The position numbers and the translations under genes were made by a program. From contig NZ_VISM01000001.1 in NCBI RefSeq assembly GCF_007827455.1, positions 62,001-126,000 on the forward strand: a DNA stretch of 64,000 nt. The letters run 5' to 3'. The DNA is from Lutibacter sp. Hel_I_33_5. Its GTDB lineage: Bacteria > Bacteroidota > Bacteroidia > Flavobacteriales > Flavobacteriaceae. Shown here in pieces: positions 7,496 to 16,376 of the stretch. The first letter of the stretch is position 1. Each line of letters starts with the position of its first letter. A model generated the notes under the pieces. It was not told the DNA's origin, ran no database searches, and was given only the letters and a program-made list of their open reading frames with translations.

Positions 7496-9415
7496 TTAAA
7501 TTGTACTTTTTTCAATAAAGTTAAATGTAATTTTCATTCCATTAACAGATTCTATTAATGGTTTACTACCCAGTTGATTAACGAGTCTTCGGATGAGATT
7601 TATACCAATTGTTTTATTTTTATTTATTTCTTCAACATCTATTCCAATACCATTATCTCTATAATCAAAAGAAATAACATCAGCTTTTTTAGAGATACTA
7701 ATTGTTATTAAATTATCTTTTTCTTCTCGAAATGCATATTTGTAAGAATTTGTGATTAATTCATTGATGATGAGTCCTATCGCTTGAGTTTGATCTATAT
7801 GAATAGAAAGATTTTCTGGTATGTTGATGTTATAAGAAATCTGTTTTTGTGTATTATATAGACTGTTTAAATTATCAATGATACTTTTTATATATTCTAA
7901 CAAAGAAATATCAGATAAACTTTCATTTTTAAACAACGTACTGTGTACAATTGATAAAACATTAATTTTATTAATAGAGTATTGAAAGGTTTCTTTTAAT
8001 GAAGCATTTTTAATCTTATTTAATTGAAGATTCATAATACTACTCATAACCTGTAAATTGTTTTTTACACGATGATTTAGTTCATTTAATAAAATGTTTT
8101 TTTCAGTTAAGTTTTTTTCAATCGAATTTTTTTGTGAAGAAATAATTGTTTTCTGTTTTCTTAATTTGTAATAAAATATGCCTAAGGCGAACAATATAAT
8201 TAGAGCAATGATAAATAAACCAGAAATTATTTTAATTCTATTATTTCTAATAATATTTTCATTGTTTATTTTATTAATTTCTTCTTTTTGTGCAACAATT
8301 TCTTCTTGAAAGTCTATGAGATTAATTATTGCTTGTTTTTTTTCTTTTTCATTAATAATATTTAAAGAGTCATTAATTTTATTATATTTTTCACTAAAAT
8401 AAGTTGAAGAATCGCTTTTAATGAAATCTTTATGATAAGATGATTTTAATTTCAAATAAAGATAGTTATCTAACCCTTTCAAGCTATCAATATATTTATT
8501 AGCTATCTTAAATTTGTTTAAATTTAAGTAGCAACTTGCTAATTGTTCCCAACTACTGTTTTTAGCTGACCAATTTTTCTTTTTTAAAAAAAAATTAGCA
8601 GATTTAACTTCATATAAAAGTAAAGGTAAAGCCTTATCATATTCTCCAAAATTCATGTGACATTGAGCAATATTACCTTTTACTAGGCCAATCCAAAAAT
8701 CCCTAGCTGCTAATTTTTTATTTTTCTTTAATGTTTCTACATTAATTTGCTTAAAATATCGTAGGGATTTAGAATAATAATAATAAGCTGAATCCCACTT
8801 TTTAGCTCTCATATGGAATACGCCAATATTATTTAATGTTGAAGCATAATTAAAACTGTATTGTTTTTTAATTGTGTCTGTGTTAAATTCTTTATAGCTT
8901 TTTAGAGCAAGTTCGTTTAGTCCAATTCTACTATAAATATCATAAATTTTAAATTTTTTTATTACACAAACCTTTAATTTTTCTCTATTGATTTTAATTT
9001 GGTCTAAAGTACTTTTTATTTCTCTAGCATTAGTGTCTGCATATCCTAAGAGGCTACATAATTGTTCTTTTTTTAAAGAATCAAAATTTTTCAGGTAATA
9101 ATTATAAGCAACGGTCATTGCTTTTTTATAGTTACCAACAGTATTATGTAGTTCAACTATTAAAATTTTAATATAAAATAAGCTTTCTGGGTTGTTTATA
9201 TATTTTTTTTCTTCTTCAGTAAAATAGATTAACCAATTCTTCATGGGTTTAAAGTCAATTGGTCTGAAAGAATGAAAAAGATCTATCTTTTTTTTATAGT
9301 CTTTCTCTTTTAAAAATAATGTATAATTTTCTAAATGTATTTTTTCTATTTGAGAATAAAGATTATTTGAAATAGAAAAAAATATAAAAAATAATAAGGG
9401 TCTTAATAACTTCAT
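7496..9415 (-). CDS. TPR-containing sensor histidine kinase (HisKA_2 type)
   Basis: A 639-residue protein with a signal peptide (about 1-21). A long periplasmic region of TPR-like helices includes YNYASTLNNIGVFHMRAKKW and GNIAQCHMNFGEYDKALPLL. A coiled linker, one membrane helix (about residues 395-415) and a second coiled coil follow, then a HisKA_2 domain with phospho-acceptor His448 in LNELNHRVKNN. The ATPase domain has an N-box (IINELITNSYKYAF) and G1 (DYRDNGIGID). It should sense a periplasmic signal through the TPRs and phosphorylate the LytTR regulator encoded immediately upstream, whose stop abuts this start. No substrate can be named. Confidence 0.92.
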   Translation of the reverse strand: MKLLRPLLFFIFFSISNNLYSQIEKIHLENYTLFLKEKDYKKKIDLFHSFRPIDFKPMKNWLIYFTEEEKKYINNPESLFYIKILIVELHNTVGNYKKAMTVAYNYYLKNFDSLKKEQLCSLLGYADTNAREIKSTLDQIKINREKLKVCVIKKFKIYDIYSRIGLNELALKSYKEFNTDTIKKQYSFNYASTLNNIGVFHMRAKKWDSAYYYYSKSLRYFKQINVETLKKNKKLAARDFWIGLVKGNIAQCHMNFGEYDKALPLLLYEVKSANFFLKKKNWSAKNSSWEQLASCYLNLNKFKIANKYIDSLKGLDNYLYLKLKSSYHKDFIKSDSSTYFSEKYNKINDSLNIINEKEKKQAIINLIDFQEEIVAQKEEINKINNENIIRNNRIKIISGLFIIALIILFALGIFYYKLRKQKTIISSQKNSIEKNLTEKNILLNELNHRVKNNLQVMSSIMNLQLNKIKNASLKETFQYSINKINVLSIVHSTLFKNESLSDISLLEYIKSIIDNLNSLYNTQKQISYNINIPENLSIHIDQTQAIGLIINELITNSYKYAFREEKDNLITISISKKADVISFDYRDNGIGIDVEEINKNKTIGINLIRRLVNQLGSKPLIESVNGMKITFNFIEKSTI

Positions 9416-10117
9416 TTAATTAATAAATTTCTTTAAAAATGACCTAAATTCTGAAGAAACAGGAATCTCTACTTTGTTAACAATCACTTGTCTATAGTTA
9501 AAAGCAGATACTTGGTTTAAGTTTATTATATAAGATTTATGACATTTATAAAAGTTATTTGGTAGTTTTGAAATAAACCCTTTTAAAGTAGATCTTAAAA
9601 TATATTTTTGATGTTTAAGGCAGTATAATTCTAAATAAACATTATCAGATTTTATATAAGAAATTTCTTTAATAGGTATTTTATGATATAAATTATTTTT
9701 TTTAACAAAAATATTTTCTTCAATTATTTTATTGCTTGAATTTATATGATTTTCAAATGCTATCTCTATGGAAGCTTTAATATTATTAAGATCAAAAGGT
9801 TTAACTAAGTAGGAGTCTGGTTTAGTTTTAGAAGCTTTTTTTATAGTTTCCAAATCAGAACTTGATGTTAAATAAATAAAAGGTATTTTGTACGTATTAT
9901 TAATGTGTTCTGCTAATTCTATTCCAGTTTTTTTGCTTGCAAGGCTAATATCTAATAAGACAATATCAGCTTTGTTTTTTTCTAAAGTTGCTAAGGCTTC
10001 TTCATAAGAAATAACGTTGCCAATAACATTGTACCCTAATTTTTCTAAGCTTAATTGTAAGTCGTCGGCGATAATTACATTATCTTCAACAATAAGTATT
10101 TTAATTTCCATCTCCAT
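9416..10117 (-). CDS. LytTR-family response regulator
   Basis: A 233-residue regulator with a receiver domain (1-120) and a C-terminal LytTR DNA-binding domain. The receiver has acidic pocket Glu11-Asp12, phospho-acceptor Asp56 in VLLDISL, and Lys in LVKPFDL. The LytTR domain (about 135-233) contains IKEISYIKSDNVYLEL, LRSTLKGF and FYKCHKSYIINL. LytTR proteins bind direct repeats near promoters. The gene directly precedes the HisKA_2 kinase with no intergenic base and follows the membrane-protein gene by 15 bp, so the three form a unit. The second Met (residue 3) is an alternative start. The target genes are not visible. Confidence 0.94.
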   Translation of the reverse strand: MEMEIKILIVEDNVIIADDLQLSLEKLGYNVIGNVISYEEALATLEKNKADIVLLDISLASKKTGIELAEHINNTYKIPFIYLTSSSDLETIKKASKTKPDSYLVKPFDLNNIKASIEIAFENHINSSNKIIEENIFVKKNNLYHKIPIKEISYIKSDNVYLELYCLKHQKYILRSTLKGFISKLPNNFYKCHKSYIINLNQVSAFNYRQVIVNKVEIPVSSEFRSFLKKFIN

Positions 10118-10132
10118 AATTTTCTTTCTCTT

Positions 10133-11230
10133 TTATTGGTTGTAAACTGTTTTTTTTGTTAAATCATTTTTTTTAGGGTTTTTAGCAAATGAACGTAAAT
10201 ATTCTTCTGTGTATTTAATTATTCTATCTTCTGGATAAAAAAGTACTTTGTTAACATCACCAGCCCATTCATTCGTGTAAATTCTAGGCTTGTTATTATT
10301 GTATCTATAATACCTTTGAATATGTTCGGGTAAATTGTCTTCTAATTCCTCATCAATTTCTATATAATAATATTTCAATTTCGAAGTGAAAAAGCTAAAA
10401 GATAATAAATGATCCCAGCCACCCAAAAGGTTACTAAAAGGTAAAATAATTGTGAAAAGCAATACAAGAACTTTTTGATAATCTAAAGACATAGTGAAAA
10501 AATCTAACCATGAAGTTGTTTGTAATGTCCAAAATATTATAAATACACTTAAGATGTTTTGTATATTCCAAGGAACAACATTGTAACCATAACCTAGGTA
10601 AAATAAAAGAACGGTAATTCCTAAATGCATTATTACTATTAAAGAAACTCCAAGTTTTCTTGTTTTATTAAATAGTAGTAAAATTCCAACTCCAGATTCT
10701 AACCAAGGTACAGCATAGGTAAAAGCCTGTAAAAACCATTCTGGTAAAAAGCTAAAATGCTTTAATAAAGCTCCCATCCATTGCTGATAAAAAATCTCAT
10801 TTAGCTTATGAACTCCACTCCAAAAATATGTGGCAAAGAAGATAAGAATTACAGCGTAAAGTATTTTTTTAGGCTCAGCTTTTTTATTGAAAATTTCTAT
10901 GGCAAAAACTGTTAATATACTTTGATAGAAGTAGGGTTGGAGTCTATTTTGATCAATAAGAGCTAATAAAACATATAAAATAATGATGGTCCAACCTTGC
11001 CACCTTTTATTTTGAAAAATATAGAGCACTTGTATCCCAAAAAAGAAAATTGCAAGAATATAGTCTAAAGGATATTTTGGTATTGGTAACCAGTCAAACA
11101 ATGGTATAACAGGAAAATCCTTGGTTGTAATCCAAAGTTTAGGTGCGTATAACATTAAAATTAATGTAGATACGACAGCAATTATGCGAACCCAATTTAT
11201 TTTTTGGGTATTGGTTAAATTGAATATCAT
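10133..11230 (-). CDS. Polytopic membrane protein, HTTM/DoxX-like
   Basis: This protein has about 365 residues with eight or so hydrophobic helices and a hydrophilic C-terminal tail of about 70 residues. The segment ATYFWSGVHKLN (in the middle) followed by WLESGVGILLLF resembles the helical core of HTTM (vitamin K-dependent carboxylase-like) and DoxX-type membrane proteins. I cannot assign a reaction. The frame stays open upstream to a GTG at 11266, but the ATG at 11230 (MIFNLTNTQKINW) is the better start because the upstream 12 residues are poorly supported. It lies between uvrA and a LytTR/kinase pair on the same strand and may be part of that sensory unit. Confidence 0.7.
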   Translation of the reverse strand: MIFNLTNTQKINWVRIIAVVSTLILMLYAPKLWITTKDFPVIPLFDWLPIPKYPLDYILAIFFFGIQVLYIFQNKRWQGWTIIILYVLLALIDQNRLQPYFYQSILTVFAIEIFNKKAEPKKILYAVILIFFATYFWSGVHKLNEIFYQQWMGALLKHFSFLPEWFLQAFTYAVPWLESGVGILLLFNKTRKLGVSLIVIMHLGITVLLFYLGYGYNVVPWNIQNILSVFIIFWTLQTTSWLDFFTMSLDYQKVLVLLFTIILPFSNLLGGWDHLLSFSFFTSKLKYYYIEIDEELEDNLPEHIQRYYRYNNNKPRIYTNEWAGDVNKVLFYPEDRIIKYTEEYLRSFAKNPKKNDLTKKTVYNQ

Positions 11231-11301
11231 TACTATGTTAGTTACGAGGAATTTATGACAAAACACAGTCTAGTTAATTATATTTTGTTCGTAACGGAAT
11301 C

Positions 11302-14094
11302 CTAAAATACTAATTTATCTTTTAAATAGTTTGCAGTAAATGATTTTTTATTTCTTGCTAAATCCTCTGGTGTACCAGAAAAAATAAGATTACCACCATT
11401 TTTACCACCTTCTAAGCCAAGATCAATAATATAATCAGCACATTTTATGAGCTCAATATTATGTTCAATCACAATAATTGAATGTCCTTTTTCTATTAAA
11501 GCATTAAATGATGCTAATAATTTTTTAATATCATGAAAATGTAAGCCAGTTGTAGGTTCATCAAAAATAAATAAGGCTTTGTCTTTGGTATTTCCCTTTA
11601 CTAAAAAGGAGGCCAATTTTATACGTTGAGCTTCACCACCAGAAAGAGTTGAAGAAGATTGACCTAATTGTACATAACCTAAACCAACGTCTTGTAACGG
11701 TTTTAATTTACTAGCAATTTTTGTTGCCAAGTTTTCAGAGAAAAAAGCAACAGCTTCATCAATGGTTAAATTTAGAATGTCATCAATAGATTTTCCGTCA
11801 AAAGTAACTTCTAATACTTCTTTCTTAAAACGTTTTCCTTTACACGTATCACATTCTAAATGTACATCAGCCATAAACTGCATTTCTATGGTAACTTCAC
11901 CTTCACCTTTACAAAATTCGCAGCGTCCACCTTCCACATTAAAAGAAAAATGTTTGGGTTTATAGTTTCTTATTTTTGATAACTTCTGATTAGAAAACAA
12001 CATTCTAATATCATCATAGGCTTTTATATAAGTAACGGGATTTGAGCGTGAAGAACGACCAATAGGGTTTTGGTCTATAAATTCCACATGTTTTATATTC
12101 TCATAACTTCCTTTAATTTCTGTGTGCTGTCCAATTTTATCTCCATAACCAATCAGTTTTTTTTGCATGGATGGATATAGAATTTTCTTTACTAACGTGC
12201 TTTTTCCAGAACCAGAAACTCCGGTAATTACTGATAAGCAATTTAATGGAAACGTAACATTTATGTTTTGTAGATTATGTTCTCTAGCACCAATAATTTG
12301 AATATAATTATTCGACGTTCTTCTAGTGGTTGGTACTTCAATTTTTAATTCTTCATTTAAATATTTAGCAGTTAAAGAATCTGACTTTAAGATTTGATCA
12401 AAAGTTCCTTCTGCAACTACATTTCCACCAAACGTTCCTGCTTCTGGGCCAATATCTATAATATAATCGGCTTCTTTCATAATGTCTTCATCATGTTCTA
12501 CAACTACAACAGTATTCCCTAAATCACGTAAATCTTTTAAAACCCCAATTAGTCTTTCAGTGTCTTTTGGATGTAGACCAATACTAGGTTCATCCAAAAT
12601 ATACATGGAGCCAACTAACGAACTTCCTAAAGATGTTGCTAGATTTATTCGCTGACTTTCACCGCCAGAAAGTGTATTGGATGTTCTATTTATGGTTAAA
12701 TAATTTAATCCAACATCATTTAAGAATTGTAATCTGTTATTGATTTCAGTAAGCAACCGTTTACCAATTTTTTCTTCGTATTTATTAAGTTTTAAATTTT
12801 TAAAATGAATAATTAATTCATCTAAAGGAAGTGTTACTAGATCAGAAATTGTTTTATTATTGATTTTTACATAATCGGTTTCTTTACGTAAACGTTTACC
12901 ATTGCAATCTGTACATTCTGTTTTTCCTCGATAACGAGAAAGCATTACTCTATTCTGAATTTTATAACTTTTTTCTTCTAATAATTTAAAAACATCATTA
13001 ATACCTTTGAATTTTTTAGTTCCGTTCCAAACTAGATTTTTTTGTTTTTCAGGAATTTGAAACCAAGGTTTATGAATTGGAATATCAAATTTCGCAGCAT
13101 TTAAAATTAAATCTTCTTTATAATGTTTATATGCTTCTGTTTTAAAAGGAAATATACAATCTTCATAAATAGATAAACCTGTATTTGGGATGACTAAATC
13201 AGCATCAATTCCTATTACATTTCCATATCCTTCACAGGTTGGACAAGCTCCGTAAGGATTATTAAAACTAAAAAAATGAGTGTTGGGTTCTAAAAAAGTA
13301 ATTCCGTCTAATTCAAATTTATTACTGAATTCTTTTATAGTTTTAGTTGCTAAATTTTCTATCATACAAACTCCTTTTCCTTCAAAAAAAGCAGTTTGTA
13401 TTGCATCTGCCAATCTATTATAAAAATCTTCATCATTCTTAGTAATGATCCTATCAACTACTAAAAATAAATCATCATTTTTATATTCTTTTAATGGAAA
13501 TTCTCCAATTCTATAAACAGTATCTTTATATTTTAACCTAGCATATCCTTGTTGCTCTAAAACCTGCAAAACAGTCTTTAAATCTCTGTTTTCATCAATA
13601 ACAATTGGAGAAAGTAATAAAAGCTTAGTTTTTTCTTCTAATGTTTTAATGTGATTTACAACATCCGAAACGGTATCTTTTTTAACTTCAGCATTTGAAA
13701 TAGGAGAGAAGGTCTTACCAATTCTAGCATACAATAGTTTTATGTAATCGTAAATTTCTGTTGATGTACCAACTGTAGAACGTGGATTTGTAGAATTCAC
13801 TTTTTGTTCAATAGCAATAGCTGGAGCAATTCCTTTTATATAATCTACTTTTGGTTTGTGCAATTTTCCTAAAAATTGACGAGCATATGAAGATAAACTC
13901 TCAACATATCGTCTTTGTCCTTCAGCATACAACGTATCAAAAGCTAAAGAAGATTTACCAGACCCTGATAAACCAGTGATTACTACCAATTTATTTCTAG
14001 GAATTACAACATCAATATTTTTTAAATTATGGAGTTTTGCTCCTTTAATAATAATGTTTTCTTTAGGATTTGCAGTAGCTATATCTGTCGTCAT
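11302..14094 (-). CDS. uvrA: Excinuclease ABC subunit A
   Basis: A 930-residue DNA-damage recognition ATPase of nucleotide excision repair, close to the usual ~940. It contains two ABC modules. The first has Walker A GLSGSGKSS at 41-49, an inserted CPTCEGYG zinc motif and a signature LSGGESQRINLA. The second has Walker A GVSGSGKST, a zinc module CEFCKGEG...CDTCKGKR, signature LSGGEAQRIKLA and Walker B LFIFDEPTTGLH. The YAEGQRRYVESLSSYARQFL segment is typical of UvrA. It is on the minus strand, divergent from the sigma factor gene, with 71 bp separating it from the downstream membrane-protein gene. Bacteroidota often carry two uvrA copies; which one this is cannot be told here. Confidence 0.97.
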   Translation of the reverse strand: MTTDIATANPKENIIIKGAKLHNLKNIDVVIPRNKLVVITGLSGSGKSSLAFDTLYAEGQRRYVESLSSYARQFLGKLHKPKVDYIKGIAPAIAIEQKVNSTNPRSTVGTSTEIYDYIKLLYARIGKTFSPISNAEVKKDTVSDVVNHIKTLEEKTKLLLLSPIVIDENRDLKTVLQVLEQQGYARLKYKDTVYRIGEFPLKEYKNDDLFLVVDRIITKNDEDFYNRLADAIQTAFFEGKGVCMIENLATKTIKEFSNKFELDGITFLEPNTHFFSFNNPYGACPTCEGYGNVIGIDADLVIPNTGLSIYEDCIFPFKTEAYKHYKEDLILNAAKFDIPIHKPWFQIPEKQKNLVWNGTKKFKGINDVFKLLEEKSYKIQNRVMLSRYRGKTECTDCNGKRLRKETDYVKINNKTISDLVTLPLDELIIHFKNLKLNKYEEKIGKRLLTEINNRLQFLNDVGLNYLTINRTSNTLSGGESQRINLATSLGSSLVGSMYILDEPSIGLHPKDTERLIGVLKDLRDLGNTVVVVEHDEDIMKEADYIIDIGPEAGTFGGNVVAEGTFDQILKSDSLTAKYLNEELKIEVPTTRRTSNNYIQIIGAREHNLQNINVTFPLNCLSVITGVSGSGKSTLVKKILYPSMQKKLIGYGDKIGQHTEIKGSYENIKHVEFIDQNPIGRSSRSNPVTYIKAYDDIRMLFSNQKLSKIRNYKPKHFSFNVEGGRCEFCKGEGEVTIEMQFMADVHLECDTCKGKRFKKEVLEVTFDGKSIDDILNLTIDEAVAFFSENLATKIASKLKPLQDVGLGYVQLGQSSSTLSGGEAQRIKLASFLVKGNTKDKALFIFDEPTTGLHFHDIKKLLASFNALIEKGHSIIVIEHNIELIKCADYIIDLGLEGGKNGGNLIFSGTPEDLARNKKSFTANYLKDKLVF

Positions 14095-14241
14095 TTAATA
14101 AAAAAATAGAGCATAAAAATACTACTTTTAATACTAGATTTAGAAAAAAATAAATCGATTTTTTGTTAAAAAGTTTGTTGATTTAAAAAAATATTTCAAT
14201 ATTTGGCTTATTAATAACCACAAAAACACGCATATAGTTTA

Positions 14242-14307
14242 AAATTACTTTTAAAATTATAATTAAATATTAATCAGAAAAACACTCGTTTTTCTTAAAA
14301 GTAATTT
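14242..14307 (+). promoter_or_regulatory. Inverted repeat flanking the leader of the ECF sigma gene
   Basis: AAATTACTTTTAA (14242-14254) recurs as its exact reverse complement at 14295-14307, ending on the base before the start ATG at 14308. As RNA the arms would fold with a 40-nt loop and occlude the ribosome-binding region; as DNA they could be an operator. Both arms are AT-rich, so chance is not excluded, but a 13-bp perfect match across 66 bp is uncommon. Confidence 0.45.
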
Positions 14308-14895
14308 ATGATGCGTAAAGAAGTAGCCCAAGACAGTACTCTAGTTAGCGACTATATCAGAGGAAACGAAATTGCCTTAGAAAAATTAATAAAAAGACAT
14401 CAACAACGCTTATATAGTTTTATCTATAACAAAGTTCACGATAGAAATATTACAGAAGATATTTTTCAAGATACCTTTATAAAAGTGATAAGAACCTTAA
14501 AAAAAGGGAATTATAACGAAGAAGGTAAGTTTTTACCATGGGTGATGCGTATTTCCCAAAATCTAATCATCGATTTTTTTAGAAAAAGTAATAGAATGCC
14601 GACATTTAAAAATACAGATGAGTTTGATATTTTTTCTGTATTAGGTGATGGTGAATTAAATGCAGAAAAAAAGATGGTAAAAGAACAAATCTTATCTGAT
14701 GTTAGGGATTTGGTTGAAGAATTACCAGAAGAGCAAAAAGAAGTATTAAAAATGCGTATGTATAAAGATATGAGCTTTAATGAAATATCTGAAAATACAG
14801 GTGTTAGTATCAATACTGCTTTAGGTAGGATGCGATATGCGCTTATTAATTTAAGAAAGATAATAGAAAAGAATAAAATTATTTTAGTGAACTAA
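14308..14895 (+). CDS. RNA polymerase ECF-type sigma-70 factor
   Basis: A 195-residue sigma factor. Region 2 comprises ALEKLIKRHQQRLYSFIYNK, the DIFQDTFIKV helix and the FLPWVMRISQNLIIDFFRK DNA-melting segment. A linker carries a NTDEF insert. Region 4 includes LPEEQKEVLKMRMYKDMSF, an HTH with NEISENTGVSINTALGRM. No anti-sigma gene lies beside it, unlike many FecR-paired Bacteroidota ECF factors. It is divergent from uvrA with a 213-bp gap and is followed by a 47-codon ORF and then a terminator, which probably mark the end of its transcript. The regulon is unknown. Confidence 0.94.
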   Translation: MMRKEVAQDSTLVSDYIRGNEIALEKLIKRHQQRLYSFIYNKVHDRNITEDIFQDTFIKVIRTLKKGNYNEEGKFLPWVMRISQNLIIDFFRKSNRMPTFKNTDEFDIFSVLGDGELNAEKKMVKEQILSDVRDLVEELPEEQKEVLKMRMYKDMSFNEISENTGVSINTALGRMRYALINLRKIIEKNKIILVN

Positions 14896-14953
14896 CAATA
14901 AATGTAAAAATGTATCGTTAAGTAGTTGATAACTAAATCTAAAACCTGCTTAT

Positions 14954-15097
14954 ATGATGCAAATTTACTTTAAAAAGTCATCTGAGTTTCAGATGCAACC
15001 TAAACAAGAAACAGTTCAATTTTTGATTAATTTTTCCAAATCACTAACTATTGTAAAAACCAAATCAAAAAATCTCATTGAATTGAATTTGAATTAA
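14954..15097 (+). CDS. 47-residue small protein downstream of the sigma factor
   Basis: ATG at 14954 opens 47 codons to TAA at 15095-15097. The product is basic, with no membrane helix: it starts MMQIYFKKSSEFQMQPKQET and ends SKNLIELNLN, with a strand-helix pattern in between (TVQFLINFSKSLTIVKTKS). It lies 58 bp after the sigma factor and just before a terminator, so the pair probably share a transcript. The position invites a role as a regulator of the sigma factor, but that is speculation. Its coding character rests on frame length, a plausible amino-acid mix and location. Confidence 0.55.
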   Translation: MMQIYFKKSSEFQMQPKQETVQFLINFSKSLTIVKTKSKNLIELNLN

Positions 15098-15103
15098 GAG
15101 TGG

Positions 15104-15135
15104 AAAAAGCTTCAACAAATGTTGGGGCTTTTTTT
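15104..15135 (+). terminator. Intrinsic terminator between small ORF and nth
   Basis: The stem AAAAAGCTTCAACA (15104-15117) pairs with the segment ending GGGGCTTTTTT through two G-T wobbles, followed by a run of seven T. It ends 6 bp before the stop of the convergent nth gene, so it can also serve that strand. Confidence 0.8.
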
Positions 15136-15140
15136 ATGGT

Positions 15141-15791
15141 TTAAGTTTTATAATATTTCTCTAAAACAGTTTTTCTACCAATAGTTTTAGTAATAATATC
15201 TTTATCTAAATCCCAACCTCTAGCGGGCGAATATTCTCTTCCATACCAAATTATTTGCAAATGTAAATCGTTCCATAATTCTTTAGGAAATAGACGTTTT
15301 GCATCTTTTTCTGTTTGTGTAACGTTTTTACCATTTGTAAGGTTCCAACGCCACATCAATCTATGGATATGAGTATCTACAGGAAAAGCAGGCACGCCAA
15401 AAGCTTGGCTCATCACTACACTTGCTGTTTTATGCCCCACTGCTGGTAATTCTTCCAAACCTTCAAAACTTTGAGGTACTTCGCCATCATATTTATCAAT
15501 TAATATTTTAGAAAGCCCATAAATACCTTTAGATTTCATGGGTGATAATCCGCAGGGGCGAATAATATCTTTAATTTCTTCAACAGTCATTTTAATCATA
15601 TCAAACGGATTGTCAGCTTTAGCAAATAAAAGAGGTGTAATTTTATTAACTCTAAGATCTGTACATTGTGCAGATAACAAAACAGCAATTAATAAGGTAT
15701 AGGGATCTTTATGATCTAACGGAATTGGTATTGTTGGGTATTTTTCTTGAAGTGTCTCAATTACAAATTGAACCTTTTCTTGTTTGGTCAT
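15141..15791 (-). CDS. nth: Endonuclease III, lacking the C-terminal [4Fe-4S] cysteines
   Basis: A 216-residue base-excision DNA glycosylase/AP lyase for oxidised pyrimidines. The helix-hairpin-helix with catalytic Lys121 (ELPAVGHKTASVV) and catalytic Asp139 (FPVDTHIHR) are intact. The family's usual C-terminal Cys-x6-Cys-x2-Cys-x5-Cys iron-sulfur loop is absent: after residue 80 there is no cysteine, and the tail reads WYGREYSPARGWDLDKDI. The protein is otherwise full length, so this looks like a cluster-less variant rather than a truncation. It is convergent with the sigma factor unit and appears monocistronic. Confidence 0.92.
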   Translation of the reverse strand: MTKQEKVQFVIETLQEKYPTIPIPLDHKDPYTLLIAVLLSAQCTDLRVNKITPLLFAKADNPFDMIKMTVEEIKDIIRPCGLSPMKSKGIYGLSKILIDKYDGEVPQSFEGLEELPAVGHKTASVVMSQAFGVPAFPVDTHIHRLMWRWNLTNGKNVTQTEKDAKRLFPKELWNDLHLQIIWYGREYSPARGWDLDKDIITKTIGRKTVLEKYYKT

Positions 15792-15923
15792 AAAATGAAT
15801 TATTAAGTTGTAAAGTTAAAAAAGTTGAAAGTATAATATCTTACTTGACATCATTTTTTTAAGAAAATGTTAGAAGAAACTTTATAAACGTTGTATTTTT
15901 ATACTTTATAAACTCAACAGGAT

Positions 15924-16376
15924 ATGACATCATTAAAAGTAGGGGATAAAGCTCCAAATTTCGAATCTAAAGATGAAAAAGGAAATACAGTAAAGCTTTC
16001 TGATTTTTCAGGTAAAAAGTTGGTGTTATTCTTTTATCCGAAAGCAAGTACGCCTGGTTGTACAGCTGAGGCTTGTGATTTACGTGATAATTATCAATCT
16101 TTTTTAGCCAAAGGATATCGAATTTTGGGTGCAAGTGCAGATTCAGCAAAACGTCAACAAAATTGGATAGATAAACATGGGTTACCGTTTCCTTTGTTAG
16201 CAGACGAAGATAAATCTGTAATTAATGCATTTGGTGTTTGGGGACCAAAAAAGTTTATGGGTCGAGAATATGACGGAATTCATAGAACTACTTTTGTTAT
16301 TGATGAAAATGGTGTTATTGAAGATGTAATTTTAAAAGTAAAAACAAAAGTACATGCTAGTCAAATATTGGATTAA
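15924..16376 (+). CDS. bcp: Thioredoxin-dependent thiol peroxidase (Bcp/PrxQ)
   Basis: A 150-residue cytoplasmic peroxiredoxin of the BCP subfamily reducing hydrogen peroxide and organic peroxides. The peroxidatic Cys46 lies in FFYPKASTPGCTAEAC and the resolving Cys51 five residues on, the atypical 2-Cys arrangement of PrxQ. FGVWGPKKFMGREYDGI is the usual C-terminal segment. It is divergent from nth and monocistronic. Its last 4 bp (16373-16376) overlap the stop of the convergent response regulator gene. Confidence 0.96.
   Translation: MTSLKVGDKAPNFESKDEKGNTVKLSDFSGKKLVLFFYPKASTPGCTAEACDLRDNYQSFLAKGYRILGASADSAKRQQNWIDKHGLPFPLLADEDKSVINAFGVWGPKKFMGREYDGIHRTTFVIDENGVIEDVILKVKTKVHASQILD

Noticed and set aside
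11231..11266. Extension of the membrane-protein gene to a GTG start
   Set aside because: The extra 12 residues (from FCHKFLVTN) add nothing typical of the family and the ATG at 11230 begins a natural cytoplasmic N-terminus.
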